A DNA stretch of 54,598 nt. Source: Syntrophobacteraceae bacterium (GTDB lineage: Bacteria; Desulfobacterota; Syntrophobacteria; Syntrophobacterales; Syntrophobacteraceae). The notes below the pieces were generated by a model. That model did no database searches, was not told where the DNA came from, and worked only from the letters and a program-made list of their open reading frames with translations. The translations under genes were made by a program, and so were the position numbers. This document shows, in pieces, positions 44,495 through 52,524 of the stretch; the first letter of the stretch is position 1, and every line of letters begins with the position of its first letter. The stretch covers positions 1 to 54,598 of the forward strand of contig PXBG01000034.1 of the NCBI GenBank assembly GCA_003566995.1. The letters run 5' to 3'.

Positions 44495-45799
44495 TTATGG
44501 AAGGCGCCGGTCCACGAACAGCCGCACATGGCCGTTTTCTCTTTCCAGCGACCCCGTCTCCACCAGTTTGATTCGGGCGTTGATGCCAATGAAATTGACG
44601 ATTTTTTCCTTCATCACCTCCACAAGGGTGCGCTGTTCGCGCATTCGGTCGGAGAAAAACTGCTCCGTGACTTCCACCCAGATTTCCAGGTGGTCCTGGT
44701 GCCCTTCACGGATGGCCACGATCTGATAGATGGGGCGTGCTCCCTTGAGCTCTTCCAGCACATCCCCGATGCGTTCGGGAATGATGTTGGTGCCCTTCAT
44801 GACGACCACGCTGTCGCACCTTTCGCGTATGGGGCTCATGCGGCGGAAGGTTCGTCCGCAAGGGCAGGGCTCCTCCAGGATGCGGCACACGTCTCCCGTT
44901 CGGTAGCGAATCATGGGAAAGGCTTCCTTGGTGAGAGTGGTGATGACCAGTTCCCCCTCTTCCTGTGGCGGCAGCACTTCCCCCGATCGGGGATCGATGA
45001 TTTCGCAGAGGAAGTGATCTTCCTGGAGATGCATGCCTTTTTGCTCCAGACATTCTCCGGCCACTCCCGGCCCCATCACTTCGCTCACTCCGTAGTTGTC
45101 CGTGAATTTGACAAAAAGCCTCTCTTCGATTTCCTGACGCATGGATTCAGCCCAGGGTTCCCCGGCGCAAATGCAGTATTTGAGGGAAAGCGTCCTGGGG
45201 TTGATCTGCAGCTTTTCCATGCGATCGGCGATGACCAGGGCATAGGAGGGAGTGGAGGCCATGACCGTTGTGCGAAAATCCTGCATGATCTTGATCTGGC
45301 GTTCCGTGCGGCCCACGGAAGTGGGAAGCACGGAGGCTCCCACCCGTTCAGCCCCATAGTGGATGCCGAGCCCTCCCGTGAGGAGCCCGTAGCCGAAAGT
45401 CACCTGAATGACGTCGTCCTGAGTGACCCCGCCCGCACTGAGGATGCGGGCCACCAGGTTGCTCCAGTTGTTCAGGTCCTGGCGGGTGTAACCCACCACG
45501 CGGGGGTTGGTCTGGGTTCCAGAAGAAGAGTGAACCCGCACCACCTCGCGCAGCGGCACGGCGAACATTTCATAGGGATAGCTGTTGCTCACATCTTCGC
45601 TGGTGGTGAAGGGAAGTCTTTCCAGGTCTTTGAGTTCCGCCAGGTCCTCTGCCGGATAAAAGTCCATTTCCTTGAAGCGGCGCCGGTAAAAGGAAACGTT
45701 CCTGTAGACCCGGTTGAGTGTGGCCTGAAGCCTTTCCAGCTGTATCTGCTGCAGTTCGTCCCTGGACACGCATTCTTTTTGGGGTTCCCAAATGGGCAT
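44495..45799 (-). CDS. paaK: Phenylacetate-CoA ligase
   Basis: The protein has 434 residues from the ATG at 45799, with AGAGGTG six bases upstream. It follows the PaaK pattern: YRNVSFYRRRFKE, LPFTTSEDV, the phosphate loop RVHSSSGTQTNPRVVGYT (about 85-101), TFGYGLLTGGLGIHYGAE, AGEPWAESMRQEIEE, YGVSEVMGPGVAGEC, FPMIRYRTGDVC and MKGTNIIPERI. The loop usually reads SSGTTGKPT; here the Gly-Lys is replaced (SSGTQTNPR). It forms arylacetyl-CoA with ATP, or could run backwards for ATP gain from IorAB product. It lies between livF and iorA in one transcription direction. Confidence 0.93.
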   Translation of the reverse strand: MPIWEPQKECVSRDELQQIQLERLQATLNRVYRNVSFYRRRFKEMDFYPAEDLAELKDLERLPFTTSEDVSNSYPYEMFAVPLREVVRVHSSSGTQTNPRVVGYTRQDLNNWSNLVARILSAGGVTQDDVIQVTFGYGLLTGGLGIHYGAERVGASVLPTSVGRTERQIKIMQDFRTTVMASTPSYALVIADRMEKLQINPRTLSLKYCICAGEPWAESMRQEIEERLFVKFTDNYGVSEVMGPGVAGECLEQKGMHLQEDHFLCEIIDPRSGEVLPPQEEGELVITTLTKEAFPMIRYRTGDVCRILEEPCPCGRTFRRMSPIRERCDSVVVMKGTNIIPERIGDVLEELKGARPIYQIVAIREGHQDHLEIWVEVTEQFFSDRMREQRTLVEVMKEKIVNFIGINARIKLVETGSLERENGHVRLFVDRRLP

Positions 45800-45846
45800 G
45801 GCAAACACCTCTCACTTGAAGAGAAAGAGACACGGCGAACGGACTT

Positions 45847-46578
45847 TCAGGCATCCACAATCTGTTTTGCACCCTTGCCGAGGTAAGCTCTCTGAACTTC
45901 CTGGTGCTGGAGGAGCATGGTCCCTTCGCCCTGCAGGACGACCTTTCCCGTTTCCAGGACATAACCCCGGTCGGCGATGTTCAGGGCGGCCCGGGCATTC
46001 TGTTCGATGAGGAGAATGGTCCGTCCTTCCTCCCTGAGTTCTTGAATGATTTTGAAAATTTCTTTGGTGATGAGGGGAGCCAGCCCCATGGAGGGTTCGT
46101 CCAGGACCAGCAGCTGGGGCCGCGACATGAGGGCCCTGCTGATGGCGAGCATCTGCTGCTCGCCGCCGCTCAGAGTCCCCGCCAGTTGCTGACGGCGTTC
46201 ATTGAGAATGGGGAACCGTTCCAGCATGCGGTGCAAGTCTTCCTGAATCTGTTCCCTCTTGTGACGATGAATATACCCGCCCATTTGGAGATTGGCTTCC
46301 ACCGTGAGGGTCGCGAAGATCTGCCGCCCTTCCGGGACCAGCGCGATGCCTTTGGGGACAATGGATTCGGGGGGGAGGGACTGGATGGGTTTTCCCTGAA
46401 ATTCGATCACGCCCTTTCTGGGCTGAATGAGACCGCAGATGGTGTTGACCAGGGTGGACTTGCCCGCTCCGTTGGCACCGATGAGGGTGACCAGTTCCCC
46501 GTTGCCCACGTGAAGGGAAACTCCCTTGAGGGCATGAATGTTTCCGTAATAGGTGTGTATGCTCTTGACGGTCAGCAT
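45847..46578 (-). CDS. livF: Branched-chain/aromatic amino acid ABC transporter, ATPase LivF
   Basis: The protein has 243 residues. Walker A is GANGAGKST, the signature is LSGGEQQML, and Walker B is LLVLDEPSMGLAP, followed by LLIEQNARAAL, which is typical of LivF rather than LivG. The N-terminus MLTVKSIHTYYGNIHALKGV is also LivF-like. It energises uptake with LivG on the cytoplasmic face of LivHM. livG ends 12 bases upstream. Confidence 0.95.
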   Translation of the reverse strand: MLTVKSIHTYYGNIHALKGVSLHVGNGELVTLIGANGAGKSTLVNTICGLIQPRKGVIEFQGKPIQSLPPESIVPKGIALVPEGRQIFATLTVEANLQMGGYIHRHKREQIQEDLHRMLERFPILNERRQQLAGTLSGGEQQMLAISRALMSRPQLLVLDEPSMGLAPLITKEIFKIIQELREEGRTILLIEQNARAALNIADRGYVLETGKVVLQGEGTMLLQHQEVQRAYLGKGAKQIVDA

Positions 46579-46590
46579 GATTCGAACATT

Positions 46591-47376
46591 TTATCCTTCG
46601 CCCAGGTATGCTTCGATGACCTGGGGATTGTCCTTGATTTCCCGGGGAGTGCCGGTAGCCAGAGTTTCTCCGTAATGGAGCACCAGGATGCGCTGGGAGA
46701 TTTCCATGATGAGGTTCATGTCGTGTTCCACCAGCATGACCGTGACTCCCTGTCCGCAGATTTCCTGAATCAGTTCCCCAAGGTTTTCCGTCTCCCGCAT
46801 GTTGAGCCCTCCCGCGGGCTCATCCAGGAGAAGCAGCTTGGGTTCTGTGGCCAGGGCGCGGGCGACTTCGAGGATCTTTTGCTTGCCCAGGGGAAGAGAG
46901 CCCGCCGGGTGGTTCGCTTCCCGCTCCAGTCCTACGAAATTCAGAAAATGGAGAGCTCTTTCGCGAATGTCCTTTTCTTCCCCCGGCATGCCGGGAAATC
47001 GAAGTCCTGTGGCCCAAAATCCCGCTTTTGATTTGGGATGCCTTCCCAGCATGACATTTTCCAGCACGGTCATGGAACTGAAAAGAGCCACGTGCTGGAA
47101 GGTGCGCGAGAGGCCCAGGCGCGCGATTTTGTGCGGAGGCTTTCCCGTGAGCACCACTCCTTCGTAGACGGCCCGGCCCATGGTGGGGTGCAAAACGCCC
47201 GTGATGCAGTTGAAAAGAGTGCTTTTGCCCGCCCCGTTGGGACCGATGACTCCCTGAATGATCCCGCGGGGAATTGCATAGGAAATGTTGCGCAGAGCGG
47301 TGACGCCTCCGAACTGCATGTGGATTTCCTCCATGGTGAGGCACGTGGAGGAAGGGGGGGGTGGTGAGGTGTTCAT
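46591..47376 (-). CDS. livG: Branched-chain/aromatic amino acid ABC transporter, ATPase LivG
   Basis: The protein has 261 residues. Walker A is GPNGAGKST, the usual Q-loop region FQHVALFSSMTVLENVMLG is present, the signature is the degenerate LPLGKQKILEVARAL typical of LivG, and Walker B is LLLLDEPAGGLN, followed by LVEHDMNLIMEIS. The start codon overlaps the livM stop (ATGA). The first 12 residues are proline-rich and the translation may begin at a later Met. Confidence 0.95.
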   Translation of the reverse strand: MNTSPPPPSSTCLTMEEIHMQFGGVTALRNISYAIPRGIIQGVIGPNGAGKSTLFNCITGVLHPTMGRAVYEGVVLTGKPPHKIARLGLSRTFQHVALFSSMTVLENVMLGRHPKSKAGFWATGLRFPGMPGEEKDIRERALHFLNFVGLEREANHPAGSLPLGKQKILEVARALATEPKLLLLDEPAGGLNMRETENLGELIQEICGQGVTVMLVEHDMNLIMEISQRILVLHYGETLATGTPREIKDNPQVIEAYLGEG

Positions 47377-48356
47377 GACTCGTCCTCCCGGGTCCCGGAG
47401 CTCTTGAAGATTCGGGAGGGCAGCAGCCGGGGCAGAAGGGAAACCAGGCCCTTGGGCACGAAAAGGGCCACGATGAGGAGGAGGGCTCCGTAGACAATGA
47501 TTTCCTGGTCAGCGAAAACGTGCAGCCATTCGTTGCGCATGAAGGTCATGAGCACTGCGCCGAGAACGGCTCCCCAGAGGCTTTGCATGCCTCCCACCAT
47601 GACCATGAGCAGAAACTGGATGGACCATTCCAGGTTGAAGGAGCTGGGGTTGATGAAGGCCATGTAGTGAGTGTAGAGGCTTCCGGCGATGGAAGCGAAG
47701 ATGGCGCTCAGAACGAACACCTGGACTTTGTAGCGTGCCGTTGGAACTCCCATGGCTTCCGCTGCCGCTTCTTCTTCGTGAATGGCCCGAAGAGCCCGGC
47801 CCACCCGTGAGTGCAGCACATGGAAGCAGAAAAGAAGCCCCATGAAGACAAAACCCCACACCAGGTAGTACCAGGCCAACTCATGGAAGATCTCCCTTCC
47901 CCCTATGCTGAGCCCCGGGATGCCCACCAGGCCCGAGGGTCCTCCCGTCCACTTCACTTCCTCGTTCATGATGATGTTCACGATGACGCCGAAACCCAAA
48001 GTGGCCATGGCCAGGTAATGCCCCTTGAGGCGCAGGGCGGGAATGCCGAGGAGCCATGCCACGAAACCGGCCAGGGCGGCTCCCACGGGCATGGCAGCCC
48101 ATGGATTCATGTGGAAGTGGACGGTGAGTATGCCCGAGGAGTAGGCCCCGATTCCGAAAAAGGCTGCCTGGGCAATGGAGATCTGGCCTGCGTACCCCAT
48201 GAGCATGGAGAGGCCGATGCACACCAGTGCGAAAATGCCTGCAAAAACCATCACGTCCACGTAGTGGGAGACGGATCGAAAGGGCTGCACAACCAAGGGA
48301 AAGACACCTATGAGGAAGGCGGTGACCAGAAAGATCCACCAGTCCTTTTTGCTCAT
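47373..48356 (-). CDS. livM: Branched-chain/aromatic amino acid ABC transporter, permease LivM
   Basis: The protein has 327 residues with eight or more hydrophobic segments. LivM motifs are IGLSMLMGYAGQISIAQAAFFGIGAY, GIPALRLKGHYLAMATLGFG, TGGPSGLVGIPG and HSRVGRALRAIHEEEAAAEAMGV, the coupling helix contacting the ATPases. It follows livH by 12 bases and overlaps livG. (Motifs are read as adjoining parts.). Confidence 0.94.
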   Translation of the reverse strand: MSKKDWWIFLVTAFLIGVFPLVVQPFRSVSHYVDVMVFAGIFALVCIGLSMLMGYAGQISIAQAAFFGIGAYSSGILTVHFHMNPWAAMPVGAALAGFVAWLLGIPALRLKGHYLAMATLGFGVIVNIIMNEEVKWTGGPSGLVGIPGLSIGGREIFHELAWYYLVWGFVFMGLLFCFHVLHSRVGRALRAIHEEEAAAEAMGVPTARYKVQVFVLSAIFASIAGSLYTHYMAFINPSSFNLEWSIQFLLMVMVGGMQSLWGAVLGAVLMTFMRNEWLHVFADQEIIVYGALLLIVALFVPKGLVSLLPRLLPSRIFKSSGTREDES

Positions 48357-48368
48357 TGCCGATACCTT

Positions 48369-49268
48369 TTAAAATTTCTTGAGTTTAGCTGCTTCGCTAC
48401 TTCCGAAAAGACCCTCGGGCTTGAAAAAGAGGGCAAAGAGAAGCAGCACAAGGGAAACGGCGTCCTTGTAGCCCGAAGAGATGTAGCCGGCGGTGAAGGA
48501 CTCGGCGAGGCCGAGGATGGCTCCCGCCGCAAGGGCGCCGTAAAAATTTCCCAGCCCTCCCAGGGCGGCGGCCGCAAAGCCTTTGAGTCCCAGCATGGCC
48601 CCGCGGTCGTACTGCATGAGAGAGATGGGCGTGATGATGACCCCTGCGGCAGCTCCCACGGAAGCGCTGAGCACAAAAGACAGAAGCACCATTTGCCGCA
48701 CGGGAATGCCAACCATTCGGGCCGCGTTGGCATTGTCCGCACAGGCGAGCATGGCCTTGCCGTAGACGGACCGGTGGAAAAAAATGGAAAGGGCGATGAC
48801 CACCAGCGCGCTCACGGCGAGCACCCAGAGGGCCTGAGGCTGTATGGCCGCCCCTGCGACCATGATGGGGCCGCCCTCACTGAAAGGGGGGAGCACATAA
48901 GGATCCTTGCCCCAGAGGCTCATGGCGGATCCTTTGAAAATCATGGACATGGCGATGGTGATGATGATGAGGGACAAAATGCTGGCATTTCGGGCCCGGC
49001 GAATGACGAATCTTTCCATGCCAAAGCCGAGGGCTGCCGTTACGAGCACCGACGCCCCGAAGGCCATGGGAATGGGAAAGCCCAGGCCCACGAAAAAAAC
49101 AGCCAGGAGGCCCCCCACCACCACAAATTCCCCTTGAGCGAAATTGATGATTTCCGTGACGTTGTAGATGATGTTGAAGCCAATGGCCACAAGGGCGAAG
49201 ATGACGCCGAGGGTGAGTCCGCTGACCGTGTACTGCAGCAGGTCTGTTGCCAGCATGGAGCCGTCCAC
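48369..49268 (-). CDS. livH: Branched-chain/aromatic amino acid ABC transporter, permease LivH
   Basis: The protein has 299 residues from a GTG at 49268 (AAGGG about eight bases upstream); an ATG four codons on is an alternative. LivH motifs are GLTLGVIFALVAIGFNIIY, VTEIINFAQGEFVVVGG and ALGGLGNFYGALAAGAILGL. It forms the membrane channel with LivM. A 439-base gap separates it from livK upstream. Confidence 0.93.
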   Translation of the reverse strand: MDGSMLATDLLQYTVSGLTLGVIFALVAIGFNIIYNVTEIINFAQGEFVVVGGLLAVFFVGLGFPIPMAFGASVLVTAALGFGMERFVIRRARNASILSLIIITIAMSMIFKGSAMSLWGKDPYVLPPFSEGGPIMVAGAAIQPQALWVLAVSALVVIALSIFFHRSVYGKAMLACADNANAARMVGIPVRQMVLLSFVLSASVGAAAGVIITPISLMQYDRGAMLGLKGFAAAALGGLGNFYGALAAGAILGLAESFTAGYISSGYKDAVSLVLLLFALFFKPEGLFGSSEAAKLKKF

Positions 49269-49707
49269 TTGAGTTCCCTTGTCCTTCCTTTTTTATGGGT
49301 GACACCAGTCTGCATTGGAGAGTGGCGCTGTTCAGTGAATGCCTGGAATGCCTGAGTTTCTCCGCCCTCTATTATGTTGTGACCGCAGGACGGTAAGCTC
49401 AGCACCTTTCGGCACAGCATCCACGGGCCCCTTCCCCGGGACCGCCGCGCCCGGCTCGGCACTCATTTCCTTCCGGAGCACACAAGCCTCTCGGGAAAAA
49501 GCTGCCACCATCCCCGGTTTCTGTGCCATGCCAAGGTGTTCTCTTACCCCAACCCGGCACATGGTTTCAACTCTAATCGTTGTGAACACTGATCTCCGGC
49601 GTTGGCGTCAAATTGAACGAGGCCGGATGCATGGGTTCCGGCCCCGTGGTGCTGCGAAGAGCGCCCTTTGGTCACAGGAGAGGGCGTTCATGAGGGTGGC
49701 TGCATTT
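49269..49707. other. 439-base gap between livK and livH, no supported gene
   Basis: No reverse-strand frame here has both a ribosome-binding site and recognisable protein features. A GC-rich hairpin GGCCGG/CCGGCC (49621-49626 with 49638-49643) lies about 65 bases past the livK stop but lacks a T run. It may limit read-through or stabilise the 3' end of the livK message, which would explain higher levels of binding protein than of permease. Confidence 0.45.
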
Positions 49708-50904
49708 TCATTGGTTCTCAGAGGGCCATTCGGCGAGGGCCCAGGTGCCGTCTTTGACCACCACCATTTCCAGGTCTTCCTTGCTCAATCCGTTGTGGTC
49801 CGTGGGGGAGAAGTTGAAAATGCCGTGCATGCCCACGAATCCCTGGGTGTTTTCAATGTGATCCCGGATCTTGGCGGAATCGGGCCCCACCGCTTCCAGG
49901 GCGTTCATGGCGAGATGCATGGCGTCCCAGGCGTGTCCGCCGAAAGAGGAGATGGGCTCGTTGAAGCGCTCTTCATAATCCCTGGTGTATTGCATGATCA
50001 CTTCCTTCTGAGGATGGTCATCGGGAAGAAGCGGGCCCACGTTCACGCGGGCCAGGGGAAGCAGAACACCTTCCGCGGCACTGCCTGCCAGTTCGAGGTT
50101 TCTCAGACTTCCGAATCCATGGCTCTGAAAGAGGGGGATGGAATCCATTCCCAGGTCGCGCCAGTTCCGGATGGCCAGGATCTGAGTGGGGCCCACCGAC
50201 CAGTTGACAATGGCCTGGGGTTGCGTGCGGCGGATTCTGGTCAGCTGCGGCGTCAGATCCGTCTCCTGGGGACCGAAACGCTCATCGGCGAGAATGGTGA
50301 TGCCATATTCGGGGGCCAGGCGCAGAATCTCTTCACGGGCGCTGGCTCCAAACCCCGTGGAATCGGTCATGACAGCGATTTTTTCCATGCCGTGGGCTTT
50401 CATGTAGTCGAACATTTTTCCCACCACATGGGCATCGGAACCGGCCACCTTGAAAATCCATCTGCGCTCTTCAACGGGGGTCACGATGCGGTAGCTGGTG
50501 GCCAGGGAAATCATGGGTATCTGTGCCGATTCGGCGAGACCGAGGACCGCAAGGGATTCGCCGCTCCGGGTGGGGCCGATGATGACGGGAACCTGGTCGC
50601 GCCTGATGAGCCTTCTCACCATGAGGTTGCTCTTGGTGGCGTCGCTTTCGTCATCGTAAATGATGAGCTCAATGGGGTGCCCGTTGATGCCGCCCCTTTC
50701 ATTGACCTGGTCCGCGATCATTTCCGCGGTCCTCCTCTCTGGCTCTCCCAGGAAGGATGCCACACCGGTGATGGAGAGCACAGCTCCGATCTTGTAGGGC
50801 TTGGCATCTGCATGAGCGGGAGTGCTGGAGAAGGGCTGCAGGACGAGAGCCCCCAGGAATGCGAACCAGATGAAACCGGCCAGCCATTTGCTCGAGCTTT
50901 TCAT
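49708..50904 (-). CDS. livK: Periplasmic amino-acid-binding protein (LivJ/LivK type)
   Basis: The protein has 398 residues from the ATG at 50904, with AGAGGA six bases upstream. The signal peptide (KWLAGFIWFAFLGALVL hydrophobic core, cleavage after PAHA, residue 32) directs it to the periplasm. The mature part is a type I periplasmic binding fold: YKIGAVLSITGVASFLGE, RRTAEMIADQVNERGGING, VIIGPTRSGESLAVLGLAE, GVLLPLARVNVG, FGGHAWDAMHLAMNAL. The family binds Leu/Ile/Val, aromatic amino acids or related acids. The downstream ior and paaK genes favour aromatic ligands. Its message begins with the long attenuator-like leader described separately. Confidence 0.93.
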   Translation of the reverse strand: MKSSSKWLAGFIWFAFLGALVLQPFSSTPAHADAKPYKIGAVLSITGVASFLGEPERRTAEMIADQVNERGGINGHPIELIIYDDESDATKSNLMVRRLIRRDQVPVIIGPTRSGESLAVLGLAESAQIPMISLATSYRIVTPVEERRWIFKVAGSDAHVVGKMFDYMKAHGMEKIAVMTDSTGFGASAREEILRLAPEYGITILADERFGPQETDLTPQLTRIRRTQPQAIVNWSVGPTQILAIRNWRDLGMDSIPLFQSHGFGSLRNLELAGSAAEGVLLPLARVNVGPLLPDDHPQKEVIMQYTRDYEERFNEPISSFGGHAWDAMHLAMNALEAVGPDSAKIRDHIENTQGFVGMHGIFNFSPTDHNGLSKEDLEMVVVKDGTWALAEWPSENQ

Positions 50905-50955
50905 TCGTGTTCCTCTCTTTGTTGATTTGTGTTTGCCAAATGGTTGCTTCACGCC

Positions 50956-50988
50956 AAAAAAAAAGCCGTGGTCGCTGCACCACGGCTT
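50956..50988 (-). terminator. Second leader terminator (T2) before livK
   Basis: On the reverse strand a perfect ten-base stem AAGCCGTGGT/ACCACGGCTT (50988-50979 with 50972-50963), loop GCAGCG, followed by nine T. It is in the leader of livK, about 50 bases before the start codon, so it must be by-passed for expression. Confidence 0.85.
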
Positions 50989-50993
50989 CAAAC

Positions 50994-51038
50994 AAAAAAG
51001 CCGTGGATGGATCCTCATGTTGCGGTCCACCCACGGCT
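50994..51038 (-). terminator. First leader terminator (T1) before livK
   Basis: On the reverse strand AGCCGTGG (51038-51031) pairs with CCACGGCT (51006-50999), the stem continues inside with G-T and TGGA/TCCA, and six T follow. The outer arms are identical to those of T2, so arms of T1 and T2 could also exchange partners. Confidence 0.82.
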
Positions 51039-51044
51039 GTCACC

Positions 51045-51128
51045 TCAAGAGCTTGTGGAGATTGGGGCAGACCGCCTGAGATAGCCGTAATAGCAATAAT
51101 AATCTTTTCTCAGGTTTGTCCGGCCCAT
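51045..51128 (-). CDS. Putative leader peptide rich in tyrosine (attenuator of the liv-paaK-ior block)
   Basis: On the reverse strand an ATG at 51128, with GAGG seven bases upstream, starts a 27-residue frame MGRTNLRKDYYCYYGYLRR and ends with TGA at 51047-51045, seven bases before T1. Codons 10-16 are Tyr-Tyr-Cys-Tyr-Tyr-Gly-Tyr. The run is enclosed by a perfect seven-base stem CCTGAGA/TCTCAGG (51114-51108 with 51081-51075), and ACGGCT inside it (51088-51083) is complementary to AGCCGT of both terminators. This is the arrangement of a ribosome-sensing attenuator. An overlapping frame from ATG 51141 to TGA 51040 (33 residues) instead contains LLLLLRL but lacks a good ribosome-binding site. Only experiment can decide the frame. 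Confidence 0.55.
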   Translation of the reverse strand: MGRTNLRKDYYCYYGYLRRSAPISTSS

Positions 51129-51217
51129 TGCTCATCCTCATGCTTATCAGGAAAGCCTCACTCAAAACTGCGGCAGGATAAGGAGTGTAAAAATTTTATC
51201 TCCGCCGATCGTGGGCT

Positions 51218-51246
51218 ATAAGATAGGATTTACAGTGCTTTGTCAA
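51218..51246 (-). promoter_or_regulatory. Promoter of the livK leader and operon
   Basis: On the reverse strand a perfect -35 TTGACA (51246-51241), 17 bases, -10 TCTTAT (51223-51218). Transcription would start near 51211, giving a leader of about 305 bases before the livK ATG. Confidence 0.65.
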
Positions 51247-51330
51247 GAGAAAAACCAAGAATTTTCCTTGTGTTGGATTTTTGCTTCGTGTTAGATAGTC
51301 CAATGCTTTTCAGCCGTATTTCCTGCCTTC

Positions 51331-51418
51331 GCCTGGGTGGTGGAATAGGTAGACACAAGGGACTTAAAATCCCTTGCACCAAGCGTGCGTGCGGGTTCGA
51401 TTCCCGCCCCAGGCACCA
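51331..51418 (+). tRNA. tRNA-Leu (anticodon UAA)
   Basis: The acceptor stem GCCTGGG pairs with CCCAGGC, followed by A and an encoded CCA (51416-51418). The anticodon arm GGGA-CTTAAAA-TCCC gives UAA, which reads UUA and UUG. A class II variable arm and GGTTCGATTCC T-arm are present. It is divergent from the livK leader; a mobile element starts 25 bases downstream. Confidence 0.95.
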
Positions 51419-51442
51419 GTTTTGTCTAGATGTTTAGTGTAT

Positions 51443-52438
51443 GGGGTCGGACCAAGCTAAGGTGCTGAAAAGAAAAGGGATTGCTGTAAAATTTCCCCTC
51501 AAATAACGCCTATGGGCCGATTTTCGGGGTCAAAATTGAGGCTTAGGCACCTTCTTCATTGCATTGCCCGCTGAAAACTGGTCATGATGAGGTAAAAATG
51601 GCAAGAGCCAATCGGCATCACCTTCCGGACTGTATCTGGCACATCACTCACCGCTGCCACAAAAAGGAATTTTTGCTGAAATTCGCCAGGGATCGCACCC
51701 GTTTCATGTTCTGGCTGCTTGAAGCTCGCAAGCGGTTTTCCCTGCACATCCTGAACTATACGATCACCTCCAACCATGTTCACCTGCTGGTGAAAGACAA
51801 TGAAGACCCCAAAACAATCCCTTCCGCCATCCAGTTGACAGCGGGTCGTATGGGCCAGGAATATAACCGGCGCAAAGGCCGCAAAGGTGCTTTCTGGGAA
51901 GATCGCTACCATGCCACGGCCATAGAATCCGGCGAACATCTCCGCCGGTGTCTTGTGTATATGGACATGAATATGGTTCGGGCGGGCGTGGTCAAGCATC
52001 CGGCCGACTGGGCTTTTGGCGGCTATCACGAAATCCAGGGAAACCGCCGCCGCAACCGACTTCTCGCCCTGGATATCCTTGCCAAGGCTACGGGGATGCA
52101 CAGTCCCGAGACTCTGGCAAGAGGTCACCGGGAATGGATCGAAGAGGCACTGCTCATGGAAGACCACCAGCGAAACGAGGCATGGACCCAGAGTCTTGCC
52201 GTCGGCAGCGAAGAATTTGTTCGTAAGGTCCAGGAAAATTTGGGAGTGCGGGGAATAGGGCGGAGCATCATTGAAAGAGGCGATGCCTGTGTGCTACGGG
52301 AGGAGCAGAAACTCATGGGGGCGGTTTTGACCCCGAAAATCGAGCTATAGCAACAAATTTCGGCCTTTTTTGAGACTTTTTCTGTTTAATGTCAATATTT
52401 TAGCCTGGTCCGACCCCCTGTAAAGCTGGTCCGACCCC
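51443..52438 (+). mobile_element. REP-associated tyrosine transposase element with nested inverted repeats
   Basis: GGGGTCGGACCA at 51443-51454 is matched in inverse by TGGTCCGACCCC at 52406-52417 and again at 52427-52438. Inside these, an 18-base perfect inverted repeat CGATTTTCGGGGTCAAAA lies at 51518-51535 and 52325-52342, the latter within the end of the transposase gene. One transposase gene fills the interior. The left end is 25 bases from the 3' end of tRNA-Leu. The exact element ends cannot be set without a related empty site. Confidence 0.65.
51598..52350 (+). CDS. REP-associated tyrosine transposase (Y1/IS200-like HUH family)
   Basis: The protein has 250 residues from the ATG at 51598, with GAGGTAAAA upstream. 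The N-terminus MARANRHHLPDCIWHITHRC and the HUH motif SNHVHLLV are diagnostic. The catalytic tyrosine is probably in QEYNRRKGRKGAFWEDRYHA, and a helix YMDMNMVRAGVV follows, typical of the family. The C-terminal extension (about 150-250) is common in stand-alone members. Such proteins nick single-stranded DNA at REP-like hairpins. The frame is intact, so the gene may be active. Confidence 0.9.
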   Translation: MARANRHHLPDCIWHITHRCHKKEFLLKFARDRTRFMFWLLEARKRFSLHILNYTITSNHVHLLVKDNEDPKTIPSAIQLTAGRMGQEYNRRKGRKGAFWEDRYHATAIESGEHLRRCLVYMDMNMVRAGVVKHPADWAFGGYHEIQGNRRRNRLLALDILAKATGMHSPETLARGHREWIEEALLMEDHQRNEAWTQSLAVGSEEFVRKVQENLGVRGIGRSIIERGDACVLREEQKLMGAVLTPKIEL

Positions 52439-52446
52439 CTGTAAAG
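52405..52446. repeat. Tandem 21-bp direct repeat at the right end of the element
   Basis: Two identical 21-base units, beginning CTGGTCCGACCCC and ending TGTAAAG, lie at 52405-52425 and 52426-52446. Each carries the terminal inverted-repeat sequence of the element, so the end has been duplicated. Confidence 0.85.
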
Positions 52447-52524
52447 AACCAAGCAACTCGCGGTGATTTGTGCCAGGGTCGGCAGGAGGGATCCGGACTT
52501 TCGGCCCGGCAGGAACCTGTGCAT

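Noticed and set aside
49332..49589. An 85-residue reverse-strand frame in the livK-livH gap
   Set aside because: Composition is not protein-like, no ribosome-binding site precedes it, and no family was recognised.
50956..51211. A T-box riboswitch in the livK leader
   Set aside because: The conserved T-box sequence and specifier-loop architecture were not found, while a translated leader with terminators is sufficient.
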